From Ferranicluibacter rubi (lineage in GTDB: Bacteria; Pseudomonadota; Alphaproteobacteria; Rhizobiales; Rhizobiaceae): DNA of 64,000 nt. The notes below the pieces were generated by a model, which was not told the origin of the DNA, ran no database searches, and saw only the letters and a list, made by a program, of their open reading frames with translations. Location of the stretch: the NCBI RefSeq assembly GCF_011603255.1, contig NZ_JAANCM010000009.1, forward strand, positions 124,001-188,000, read 5' to 3'. Shown here piece by piece: positions 30,165-38,902 of the stretch. Numbering within the stretch: the first letter of the stretch is position 1; each line of letters opens with the position of its first letter. Position numbers and translations under genes: made by a program.

Positions 30165-31931
30165 TTATGGCCGCTGCGATCCGTCGGACGTGGGCAGCAG
30201 GCCATTGCGGATGAAGGCGTCGTAGCAGGGCGTGAGAGACACCCTGACATGGCCGGGCAGAAGGGCTGGCGCATAGAGAGCGAGCAGCGCGGTCTGCGTC
30301 GGCGTGGCGGGGCAGGTCGGCATCAGTGCGAGATCGACTGTCCGGATGGCGTCGTTCTCCGCGTCGCCCGGAGGCGGGACGGCCCGCGTCGGATCGGCGC
30401 CGATGGCGATGTTCCGTGGTGCCTGTCGATCCATCAACCAAGGGAAAGGATTGACGAAGTCGATGGACATGATGGTTTCGAATCGGATGCCATGACGGGC
30501 TTCATAAGCGCGGACGGCGGAAATGGCGCGATCGGCGTTATGAAGCCAGGCCCATTGGAAGTCGAAGTCGCTGAAAAGAAGGATGGAGAAGGGTTCGCCG
30601 GCAACCGCCAGCGCATCGAAGGCTTTCCGGTTCTCGACGAACATGGCTTCCATCAACCGTGCCCGCTCCGCAAAGCTCGGCCGGATGGCAAAGGCGCCCA
30701 TCGTCTTCAGGTTCTGGTGATCGAGGCGCACCGTTCCCAGCATGCCCACCCAGGCGCGGCTGGCCTTCTGGACGACCGCGACCGCCGGGGGGATGACGAC
30801 CGCGAGAGCGAGCACCGCGACGATACCGGAGCGCACCGTGTTGCCGTGACGGCGGTAATGATCGAGGCCGGTGGCGAGCAGCAGCGGGTAGAGAAATATC
30901 AGAGCCTGGCTGCCGGTATTCTGGCTTTCGAAGAACAGGCCGGCGAGAAGAAAGACGGAAATCCAGACGAAGGGAAAATCGAGGATTGCCGAAACCGTCT
31001 TCGGCGACGGTGCGGACGCCGCGTTGCGCAACCGCTGGCGGACAAGATCGAGATCGGTGAGGACAAGTGCGAGGCAGAGCCCGGCTGTCGCCAGCGACAC
31101 GCCGATATTCATCGAGGCAGCCTTCAGGAGGCGCGGCAGGAGCGTTTCATCGTTGAGCAGGAGGAGGGCGAGGATATCACCGATATAGGCCGACACCACG
31201 CCGGTCGCCAACTCCAGGCCGACGAGGATCGCAGTGAAGATGCTTGCCGCGATCACGGAGCGCTTCAGGCTCAGCCGTCCGGCGGCAAGCGCCATCCCGC
31301 ACATCAGTGCGCCGGCGACGACACCGGTGATCTTGATGAAGAAGAGCGCCAGCATGCTGGCCGCGACGCCGCCGCAGAGCTTTCGACAGTCCTTCATGAA
31401 GACCAGGGCCGCAGCGAGGACATAGAGGAGCTGGCAGACTTGGCGGTTGTAGATGCCGAAGCCTTCGGAGCCTGGATAGGGATAGAAGTTGCCGATGTTG
31501 AAGGGCAGCAGCGAATAGAGGAGGAATGGCGCGAGAAGCGCGAAGGCGAGGGCGGTCGAGCGGCGCTGGACGTCGATCAGGACCACCGCCATCAGGGGGA
31601 CGGTGACGACGAGGAGCGACCATGCCGACAGGAAGAGCGGATGTCCGTTCGGGAAAAGCCAGATCGCACCGGCAAAGAGGTAATAGCCGAGAGCACCGAC
31701 AGGCGCGAAGAAATCGATGGAAGGGATCTGCCCGCCTGCGATCCGATTCGTTGCATCCAGGTAGATGTAGAGATCCCACATCATCGCACCCATCGGCTGA
31801 TGGAGGGTGGTGAGAAGCGCCAAGGGCAACGCGAGCAGGACGGCGGCAAGTGCGAGGACCGGCGCAGACTGCTTCAGCCGGAAATAGCGTCCTTCCGGCG
31901 CTGCGCGTAGGTCATTCGCGACGGATGCCAT
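30165..31931 (-). CDS. Polytopic membrane protein, possible GT-C-type glycosyltransferase
   Basis: A 588-residue protein with about ten hydrophobic helices over the first 400 residues and a soluble C-terminal region of about 180 residues. Near the N-terminus, after the first helix, is MMWDLYIYLDATNRIAGGQI. An acidic motif in the first large loop followed by many helices is the layout of GT-C lipid-linked-sugar transferases, but I do not recognise a specific family. This assignment is weak. The start could be ATG 31943 or 31931. It is divergent from glmU and follows no operon partner. Confidence 0.6.
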   Translation of the reverse strand: MASVANDLRAAPEGRYFRLKQSAPVLALAAVLLALPLALLTTLHQPMGAMMWDLYIYLDATNRIAGGQIPSIDFFAPVGALGYYLFAGAIWLFPNGHPLFLSAWSLLVVTVPLMAVVLIDVQRRSTALAFALLAPFLLYSLLPFNIGNFYPYPGSEGFGIYNRQVCQLLYVLAAALVFMKDCRKLCGGVAASMLALFFIKITGVVAGALMCGMALAAGRLSLKRSVIAASIFTAILVGLELATGVVSAYIGDILALLLLNDETLLPRLLKAASMNIGVSLATAGLCLALVLTDLDLVRQRLRNAASAPSPKTVSAILDFPFVWISVFLLAGLFFESQNTGSQALIFLYPLLLATGLDHYRRHGNTVRSGIVAVLALAVVIPPAVAVVQKASRAWVGMLGTVRLDHQNLKTMGAFAIRPSFAERARLMEAMFVENRKAFDALAVAGEPFSILLFSDFDFQWAWLHNADRAISAVRAYEARHGIRFETIMSIDFVNPFPWLMDRQAPRNIAIGADPTRAVPPPGDAENDAIRTVDLALMPTCPATPTQTALLALYAPALLPGHVRVSLTPCYDAFIRNGLLPTSDGSQRP

Positions 31932-32153
31932 GGAACGCCTCAAAGCGGCTGAGTTTTCGAACGGACTTGCTTATCGCATCGTGATCTTTTCATTGCGTTA
32001 ACGTCGGGTCCAGGGGGCTCCTGTGGAGCGGCTTCGTGACCCAGGACCGCCACCGTGCTCCTCTTGAAATCTGCTTCGCAAATCCATGCCTTTTGCTCTA
32101 TGAGGCTGAGGCAACGTCTGGCGGCCCGGCTGGACGAGACCGGGAGAAACGCC

Positions 32154-33533
32154 ATGAGCACCACCATTACAGACGCCCGTACTTGCCTCGCCGTGGTCCT
32201 CGCCGCGGGCGAGAGCACGCGGATGAAGTCCTCTCTGTCGAAGGTGCTGCATCCCGTCGCGGGCCGGGCAATGATTGCCCATGTGATGGAGTCGCTTGCC
32301 GGGGCCGGCATTCAAGCGGCCGCTCTCGTGGTGGGTCGCGATGCCGATGCGGTGGCCGCCGCCGCGCGTCGCGACGATCTGGCCCTGACGACGCATCTGC
32401 AGACCGAGCGGCTGGGCACCGGGCATGCCGTGCTCGCAGCGCGCGAGGCGATCTTGAAGGGCTATGACGATGTGATCGTCGTTTTCGGGGATACGCCGCT
32501 CATCACCGCCGAGCCTTTGAAGGCAGCGCGCGCGCGGCTTGCGGCCGGGGACGATGTCGTGGTCATCGGCTTTCACACGGCCCGCCCGACAGGCTACGGC
32601 CGGCTGATCATCGAGAACGACACGCTGCTGGCGATCCGCGAGGAGAAGGACGCCTCTGAGGCCGAGCGGGCGATCACCTATTGCAATGGCGGGCTGATGG
32701 CCATGAACGGCGCGCGGGCGCTCGAATTTCTCGACGCGATCGGGAATGCCAACGCCAAGGGCGAATATTACCTGACGGATGTGGTGGAAGTGGCGCGGGC
32801 TGCCGGCGCCCGCACGATCGCCATCGAAGCGCCCGAGACCGAGCTGATGGGCTGCAACAACCGGGCGGAACTGGCAGCCATCGAAGCTGCCTGGCAGACG
32901 CGGCGGCGCCATGCGCTGATGGTCTCCGGCGTCTCGATGATCGCGCCTGAGACCGTGTTTCTCTCATACGACACGCAGCTCGCGCAGGACGTGTTGGTCG
33001 AGCCGAATGTTGTCTTCGGCCCCGGTGTGACCGTGGAGCGCGACGCCGTCATCCATGCGTTTTCACATCTGGAAGGCGCGCATGTTTCGGCCGGTGCCAC
33101 CGTCGGCCCCTATGCACGGCTTCGGCCGGGTGCGTATCTTGGGGTGAATGCCAAGGTCGGCAATTTCTGCGAGGTCAAGAAGGCCGAAATCGGCGAAGGC
33201 GCCAAGATCAACCATCTGACCTATATCGGCGACGCATTCGTGGGCGCGGGCACCAATATCGGCGCGGGCACGATCACCTGCAATTACGACGGTGTGAACA
33301 AGCATGTCACACGCATCGGCGCGCAGGCCTTCATCGGCTCGAACTCTTCGCTGGTCGCACCCATCACCATCGGTGACGGGGCGCTGGTTGCGTCCGGCAG
33401 CGTCATTACCGACGATGTGCCGGCCGATGCAGCCGCGTTCGGACGTGCCCGACAGACGGTGAAGCCTGGACGCGCGAAGCTGTTGCGCGAGCGGTACTTG
33501 GCCGAGAAGGCCGCCAAGAGCGGAAAGGCCTGA
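32154..33533 (+). CDS. glmU: Bifunctional GlmU: glucosamine-1-phosphate acetyltransferase / GlcNAc-1-P uridyltransferase
   Basis: A 459-residue enzyme making UDP-GlcNAc for peptidoglycan and lipopolysaccharide. N-terminal uridyltransferase: [20 protein letters not shown] (pyrophosphorylase loop), ERLGTGHAV, and [14 protein letters not shown]-terminal acetyltransferase: left-handed beta-helix from about residue 260, with [37 protein letters not shown] and [11 protein letters not shown]. The start is ATG 32154 behind GGGAGAAACGCC; the frame is open further up without good support. glmS follows 128 nt downstream in the same direction. Confidence 0.97.
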   Translation: MSTTITDARTCLAVVLAAGESTRMKSSLSKVLHPVAGRAMIAHVMESLAGAGIQAAALVVGRDADAVAAAARRDDLALTTHLQTERLGTGHAVLAAREAILKGYDDVIVVFGDTPLITAEPLKAARARLAAGDDVVVIGFHTARPTGYGRLIIENDTLLAIREEKDASEAERAITYCNGGLMAMNGARALEFLDAIGNANAKGEYYLTDVVEVARAAGARTIAIEAPETELMGCNNRAELAAIEAAWQTRRRHALMVSGVSMIAPETVFLSYDTQLAQDVLVEPNVVFGPGVTVERDAVIHAFSHLEGAHVSAGATVGPYARLRPGAYLGVNAKVGNFCEVKKAEIGEGAKINHLTYIGDAFVGAGTNIGAGTITCNYDGVNKHVTRIGAQAFIGSNSSLVAPITIGDGALVASGSVITDDVPADAAAFGRARQTVKPGRAKLLRERYLAEKAAKSGKA

Positions 33534-33661
33534 CCCGGTCAGCCGCGCCCGGCGGCGTTACCGGCTGATACCGAAAGTGACGGTAGGCCGGTTGCTCCCG
33601 GCGCAAAAAACAGTAGTGAGCTTGAGGCTCAAGGTCTGGGCTCGAAATATCGGAGAAGTTC

Positions 33662-35488
33662 ATGTGCGGCATCGTCGGCATCGTCGGGGCACGGCCCGTT
33701 TCGGAGAGGCTGGTCGATGCCCTCAAGCGGCTCGAATATCGCGGCTATGATTCGGCCGGTGTTGCGACGATCCATGACGGCCAGCTCGACCGTCGGCGCG
33801 CCGAAGGCAAGTTGTTCAACCTGGAAACGAAGCTCGCCGGCGATCCGCTTCCCGGCCTGATCGGCATCGCGCACACGCGCTGGGCGACGCATGGCGCACC
33901 GACGGAAAACAACGCCCATCCGCATTTCACCGATGGCGTCGCCGTCGTGCACAACGGGATCATCGAGAATTTCTCCGAGATCAAGGACGCTCTGATCGCG
34001 GAAGGCGCGACCTTCTCGACGCAGACGGACACAGAGGTCGTCGCGCAGCTGCTCGCCAAGCTTCGGCGGGACGGGCTGGACGGTAGACAAGCCATGCAGG
34101 CGATGCTGCGGTCCGTTACCGGTGCCTACGCGCTGGCGGTCCTGTTTGCCGATACGCCGGGTACGATTCTCGCAGCCCGTTCCGGCCCGCCGCTTGCGGT
34201 CGGCTATGGCGCGCAAGAGATGTTTCTCGGCTCGGATGCGATCGCGCTTGCACCCTTCACCAACGAGATCACCTATCTCAACGATGGCGACTGGGCCGTG
34301 CTGACGGCGGGTGGCGTCGAAATCCTCGACCATGACGGCAACTCTGTGACGCGGCCGCGGCAGGTGTCGATCGCCGCCGCCTACATGGTGGACAAGGGCA
34401 ACCACCGGCACTTCATGGAAAAAGAGATCTACGAGCAGCCGGAGGTCATCTCGCACGCGCTTGGCCACTATGTCGATTTCACGGAGAACCGCGTCAGCGC
34501 TGCCGCCTCGGCCATCGATTTCGCCCGGATACCGAGCCTTGCCATCTCGGCCTGCGGCACGGCCTATCTCGCTGGTTTGATCGGCAAATACTGGTTCGAG
34601 CGCTATGCGCGGCTGCCGGTGGAGATTGATGTCGCCTCCGAGTTCCGCTATCGCGATATTCCCCTGTCGCCCGATGCGGCGGCTCTGTTCATCTCCCAAT
34701 CCGGTGAGACGGCGGATACGCTGGCGTCGCTGCGCTACTGCAAGGATCTCGGTTTGACGATCGGCGCGGTCGTCAACGCAAGTGAATCGACCATCGCGCG
34801 CTCGTCGGATGCCGTCTTCCCGATTCTCGCCGGTCCGGAAATCGGCGTCGCCTCCACCAAGGCCTTTACCTGCCAGCTGGCCGTGCTGGCAGCGCTTGCC
34901 GTCGGCGCCGGGCGCGCGCGGGGCACCATTTCCATTGAGGAAGAGCGCGTTCTCGTGCGGCATCTTGCCGAAATGCCGCGGATCATGGCGAGCGTGCTGA
35001 ACGCCATCCAGCCGAAGATGGAAAGCCTTGCGCGCGAGCTCTCCAAGTGCCGGGACGTTCTCTATCTCGGCCGTGGCACCAGCTTTCCGCTCGCCATGGA
35101 GGGCGCGTTGAAGCTGAAGGAGATTTCCTACATCCACGCCGAGGGCTATGCCGCCGGCGAACTGAAGCATGGGCCGATCGCGCTGATCGACGAGAACATG
35201 CCGGTCATCGTGATCGCGCCGCACGACCGGTTCTTCGAGAAGACGATCTCGAACATGCAGGAGGTCGCGGCCCGCGGCGGTCGGATCATCTTCATCACCG
35301 ACGAGCGGGGCGCGGCCGCTTCCAAGTTGGAGACCATGAGCACGATCGTGCTGCCGAACGTGGACGAGCTGATCGCGCCGATGATCTTCTCGTTGCCGAT
35401 CCAGCTTCTGGCCTACCACACCGCCGTGTTCATGGGCACGGACGTGGACCAGCCGCGAAATCTCGCAAAGTCCGTCACGGTCGAATAG
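33662..35488 (+). CDS. glmS: Glutamine:fructose-6-phosphate aminotransferase
   Basis: A 608-residue enzyme, the usual length, that makes glucosamine-6-phosphate from fructose-6-phosphate and glutamine. The N-terminal nucleophile Cys2 (MCGIVGIVG) starts the class II glutaminase domain (to about residue 240); two SIS sugar-isomerase domains follow (SACGTAYLAGLIGKYW; LYLGRGTSFPLAMEGALKLK). The C-terminus DQPRNLAKSVTVE is canonical. No glmS ribozyme is expected in proteobacteria and none is seen. The genetic pairing with glmU supplies consecutive UDP-GlcNAc steps, with GlmM missing from the window. Confidence 0.98.
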   Translation: MCGIVGIVGARPVSERLVDALKRLEYRGYDSAGVATIHDGQLDRRRAEGKLFNLETKLAGDPLPGLIGIAHTRWATHGAPTENNAHPHFTDGVAVVHNGIIENFSEIKDALIAEGATFSTQTDTEVVAQLLAKLRRDGLDGRQAMQAMLRSVTGAYALAVLFADTPGTILAARSGPPLAVGYGAQEMFLGSDAIALAPFTNEITYLNDGDWAVLTAGGVEILDHDGNSVTRPRQVSIAAAYMVDKGNHRHFMEKEIYEQPEVISHALGHYVDFTENRVSAAASAIDFARIPSLAISACGTAYLAGLIGKYWFERYARLPVEIDVASEFRYRDIPLSPDAAALFISQSGETADTLASLRYCKDLGLTIGAVVNASESTIARSSDAVFPILAGPEIGVASTKAFTCQLAVLAALAVGAGRARGTISIEEERVLVRHLAEMPRIMASVLNAIQPKMESLARELSKCRDVLYLGRGTSFPLAMEGALKLKEISYIHAEGYAAGELKHGPIALIDENMPVIVIAPHDRFFEKTISNMQEVAARGGRIIFITDERGAAASKLETMSTIVLPNVDELIAPMIFSLPIQLLAYHTAVFMGTDVDQPRNLAKSVTVE

Positions 35489-35606
35489 CGGCTTTGGCGC
35501 GCAGCCGCAGCATGCTTGGTTGCAGTGCGGCTTTTGCCATTGTCCGCCCGACGGCAACGCCATATCATTCGTTTGCGGCCGCGAACCGAGTGCCGATGGA
35601 ATCAGC

Positions 35607-36317
35607 ATGACCGAAGCTCCGACGCGCATCTCCCTTGCCACCCGTCTGCGAAACAACTTTCTCGCGGGGCTGGTGATCTGCGCGCCGATCGCCATCACGC
35701 TCTGGCTGACCTGGAGCTTCGTGCGCTGGGCCGACAGCTGGGTGAAACCCTATATTCCCGCCCGCTACAACCCGGACAGCTATCTGAATTTCGCGGTGCC
35801 GGGTTTCGGCCTTCTGATCGCGCTGATCGTCATCACCATCATCGGCTTTCTCGGCAAAAACCTCATCGGGCGATCCGTCGTCAATCTGGGTGAACAGGTG
35901 CTGAACCGCACGCCGCTGGTGCGCGGTCTCTACAAGAGCCTGAAGCAGATCTTCGAGACGGTGTTGAAGGAGCAGGGCACGCCCTTCAACAAAGCGGCGC
36001 TGATCGAGTATCCAAGTGTTGGGCTCTGGTCGCTGGTGTTCATTGCCACGGATGCCAAGGGCGAGATCGCCTCGAAATTTGATGCGATGGGCCGCGACAT
36101 GGTGGCCTGCTTCATGCCACCGACACCGGTGCCGACGGCGGGGTTCCTCGTCTTCGTCCAGCGCGAGAAGATCGTACCGCTCGACATGAGCGCCGAGGAT
36201 GCCGCCAAGATCGTCATCTCGGTCGGGCTGGTCACGCCGCCCGAAGGCGGACCGGTGGCGACGACGCGCAAGGGCCGCAAGGCTGCCGAGCCCATGCCGG
36301 TCGTCATCGAATCCTGA
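35607..36317 (+). CDS. DUF502 family inner-membrane protein
   Basis: A 236-residue protein with two hydrophobic helices near the N-terminus (about residues 17-40 and 65-90), then the conserved GEQVLNRTPLVRGLYKSLKQ stretch and a soluble domain ending in GFLVFVQREKIVPLDMSAED. This is the DUF502 layout, whose function is unknown. It follows glmS by 118 nt and may share transcription. It converges on recG with only 3 nt between the stop codons. Confidence 0.85.
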   Translation: MTEAPTRISLATRLRNNFLAGLVICAPIAITLWLTWSFVRWADSWVKPYIPARYNPDSYLNFAVPGFGLLIALIVITIIGFLGKNLIGRSVVNLGEQVLNRTPLVRGLYKSLKQIFETVLKEQGTPFNKAALIEYPSVGLWSLVFIATDAKGEIASKFDAMGRDMVACFMPPTPVPTAGFLVFVQREKIVPLDMSAEDAAKIVISVGLVTPPEGGPVATTRKGRKAAEPMPVVIES

Positions 36318-36320
36318 CGG

Positions 36321-38426
36321 TCATCCGGCTCGCAGGAAGCGGATCGCTTCGTCGCGCCGATGAAGATAGAGCAGTGTTCTCAAGGCTTCGCCGCGCGGCG
36401 TCGTGAGATCGGGATCGCGCTCGATCACATAGGCTGCATCCTTGCGTGCAATCTCCAGAAGATCGGCATGGGCCTCCAGGCTCGCGATGCGGAAGCCCGG
36501 CGTGCCGGACTGCCGGGTGCCCAGCAGCTCGCCTTCTCCCCGCAGCTTCAGATCCTCCTCGGCAATCACGAAGCCGTCTTCCGTGTCCCGCAGGATGGAC
36601 AGGCGGGCGTGGGCCGTCTGGCTGAGCGGCCCCTTGTAGAGCAGGATGCAGCTTGACGCCTGATCGCCACGGCCGACGCGGCCGCGCAACTGGTGGAGCT
36701 GGGCGAGGCCGAATCGCTCGGCATGTTCGATGACCATGATCGTCGCATCCGGCACGTCCACGCCGACTTCCACGACGGTGGTGGCGACGAGAAGACGCGT
36801 TTCGCCATTCTTGAAGGCGAGCATGGCGGCGTCCTTATCCGGGCCGGCCATTCGCCCGTGAATGAGGCCGGCGACGGGGCCCAGACGGGCGACGAGGATC
36901 TGGAAGCGCTCGTCGGCGGACATGAGGTCGGAGAGTTCCGACTCTTCCACCAGCGGGCAGATCCAGTAGATCTTCTTGCCTTCCTCGATCGCCCCGCGCA
37001 GCCGCTCGACGATGTCGTCCAGCCGCTCCGTCGGCAGCGTCACCGTCTGGATCGGCTTTCGGCCGGCGGGCTTCTCCGTGAGCTTGGAGACGTCCATATC
37101 ACCGAAAGCGGCGAGCACGAGGGTGCGCGGGATCGGCGTTGCGGTCATCACCAGCATGTGCGGCGACACGCCCTTGGCGGTCAGCCGGAGGCGCTGGTGG
37201 ACGCCGAAGCGATGCTGCTCATCCACCACGGCCAGCAACAGGCGATGGTAGGAGACCGTGTCCTGGAAAAGCGCGTGGGTGCCAATGACGATATCCGTTT
37301 CGCCCGAGGCCAGACGCTCGAGCATAGCGTCGCGCTCTCGGCTTTTCGTGCGACCGGTTAGCACGTCGATCTTCACGCCTGCGGGGCCGGCGAGCCGGCT
37401 GAGCGTCGTAAAATGCTGACGGGCAAGAATTTCCGTTGGCGCCATGAGCGCGGCTTGGCCGCCGGCCTCGACGGCAGCCAGCATCGCCATCAGCGCGACG
37501 GCCGTCTTGCCCGAGCCGACGTCACCCTGGAGAAGCCGAAGCATGCGCTCCTCGCGCGCCATGTCGGCGAGGATGTCGGCGACCGCCGCGGTCTGGCTTC
37601 CGGTCAGGGAGAAGGGCAAGGCGGAGATGACGGGGCCGCTCAGCGCGCCCGTCGCCTTGACCGGGGTTCCCGGCAGGATGCGCAGGCGCTGGCGGACGAG
37701 CGAGAGGGACAGCTGCCCGGCCAGGAACTCGTCATAGGCAAGCCGCCGACGTGCCGGTGCGCGCGGATCGATATCCGTGGCGTCGCGCGGCTCGTGCAGG
37801 GCGATGAAGGCATCGCGGACGGTGAGGAAATCCTGTTTCTCCAGAAGCGCCTCGTCCAGCCATTCCTGGAAGTTCGGTATCCGCGTCAGCGCCGCCTCGA
37901 TCGTGCGACGCAGTGTCTTTGGCGAAAGGCCGGCCGTCAGACCGTAGACCGGCTCGACGAGGGCCATGGTCTCCGCATCCTCCTCGCGAACCATCAGGTC
38001 GGGATGCACCATCGACGCGCGGCCGTTGAACCAGTCGACTTTTCCCGAGACGATGACGATGTCGTCGATCGGCAGCTGCTTCTCCAGCCAGTTGCCCTTG
38101 ACCTTGAAGAAGGTCAGCGCCAGCTCGCCGGTGTCGTCCTGCAGGAAGACCCGGTAGGGCATGGAGGAGCGGCCGGGCGGTGGCGGCTGGTGGCGGTCGA
38201 TCCGGCCCTTGATGGTGACGATGGCGCCGGCAAGCGCGTTCATCACGCCCGGCTGGTGGCGGCGGTCCACGATGGAGTGCGGCGCGTGGAAGAGGAGGTC
38301 CACCACGCGGCAGTCCTCGATGCTCTCTCGACCGAACAGCCGGGCGAGAAACTCGCCGACTTTGGGGCCGACGCCGGGCAGCGTATCGAGCGAGGCAAAA
38401 AGCGGGTCGAGAAGGGCAGGGCGCAT
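36321..38426 (-). CDS. recG: ATP-dependent DNA helicase RecG
   Basis: A 701-residue helicase that remodels stalled forks and Holliday junctions. The wedge/OB domain is at about residues 1-240. The helicase core shows Walker A LLQGDVGSGKTAVALMAM, the DEQH-type motif VVDEQHRFGVHQRLRL, motif III MTATPIPRTL, and motif VI QLRGRVGRGDQASSCIL. The order and length match RecG and exclude its paralogue Mfd nearby. It starts at ATG 38426, divergent from sdhE-mfd. Confidence 0.97.
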   Translation of the reverse strand: MRPALLDPLFASLDTLPGVGPKVGEFLARLFGRESIEDCRVVDLLFHAPHSIVDRRHQPGVMNALAGAIVTIKGRIDRHQPPPPGRSSMPYRVFLQDDTGELALTFFKVKGNWLEKQLPIDDIVIVSGKVDWFNGRASMVHPDLMVREEDAETMALVEPVYGLTAGLSPKTLRRTIEAALTRIPNFQEWLDEALLEKQDFLTVRDAFIALHEPRDATDIDPRAPARRRLAYDEFLAGQLSLSLVRQRLRILPGTPVKATGALSGPVISALPFSLTGSQTAAVADILADMAREERMLRLLQGDVGSGKTAVALMAMLAAVEAGGQAALMAPTEILARQHFTTLSRLAGPAGVKIDVLTGRTKSRERDAMLERLASGETDIVIGTHALFQDTVSYHRLLLAVVDEQHRFGVHQRLRLTAKGVSPHMLVMTATPIPRTLVLAAFGDMDVSKLTEKPAGRKPIQTVTLPTERLDDIVERLRGAIEEGKKIYWICPLVEESELSDLMSADERFQILVARLGPVAGLIHGRMAGPDKDAAMLAFKNGETRLLVATTVVEVGVDVPDATIMVIEHAERFGLAQLHQLRGRVGRGDQASSCILLYKGPLSQTAHARLSILRDTEDGFVIAEEDLKLRGEGELLGTRQSGTPGFRIASLEAHADLLEIARKDAAYVIERDPDLTTPRGEALRTLLYLHRRDEAIRFLRAG

Positions 38427-38581
38427 CGGGGAACTTCACTTGACGAAACGGACTTTGGCAAGGCTGACAAGTCGGTGTGCAGCGTTTATAGGAGCGGCGG
38501 GACCGTGGCAGCAAGGCTCAATTTCGGCTCGTCCCGAACGACGGTCACGGCACCGGTCATACGCCGCAAGAGGGACAGTCC

Positions 38582-38902
38582 ATGACAGGCATCACCCGCA
38601 CCAGTGCCGATCTCGATCTGCGCCGCCGCAAGATCCTCTTCCGGGCGTGGCATCGGGGCTTGCGCGAGATGGATCTCGTCTTTGGGCAATTTGCGGACAA
38701 CGAGCTTGCCGACCTGCCGGATGCCGATCTCGACGAGCTCGAACGCATCATGAATGAGGAAGACAACGATCTGGTGAAGTGGATCCTGGGCGAACGCGAT
38801 CTGCCCGATCATTTCCGCACGCCGCTCTTCGCACGCATTTCCGCCTACCGTCCGGATTTCGAACCGCAGTCGGGACCGGCGACCACAGGACCTTCTGAAT
38901 GA
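38582..38902 (+). CDS. sdhE: FAD assembly factor SdhE (succinate dehydrogenase maturation)
   Basis: A 106-residue protein of the SdhE/DUF339 family, which promotes covalent flavinylation of succinate dehydrogenase. The conserved R-x-x-R-G motif region is seen in LRRRKILFRAWHRGLREMDL, followed by the acidic LDELERIMNEEDNDLVKWIL. A GAGGGAC ribosome site lies 5 nt before the ATG. The last codons overlap the mfd start (ATGA), so sdhE and mfd are probably coupled in one transcript, a common pairing in Rhizobiales. Confidence 0.93.
   Translation: MTGITRTSADLDLRRRKILFRAWHRGLREMDLVFGQFADNELADLPDADLDELERIMNEEDNDLVKWILGERDLPDHFRTPLFARISAYRPDFEPQSGPATTGPSE

Noticed and set aside
33629-35698. A 689-codon frame antisense to glmS
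   Set aside because: Shadow of glmS; its apparent start lies past the far end of the gene and nothing resembles a known family.
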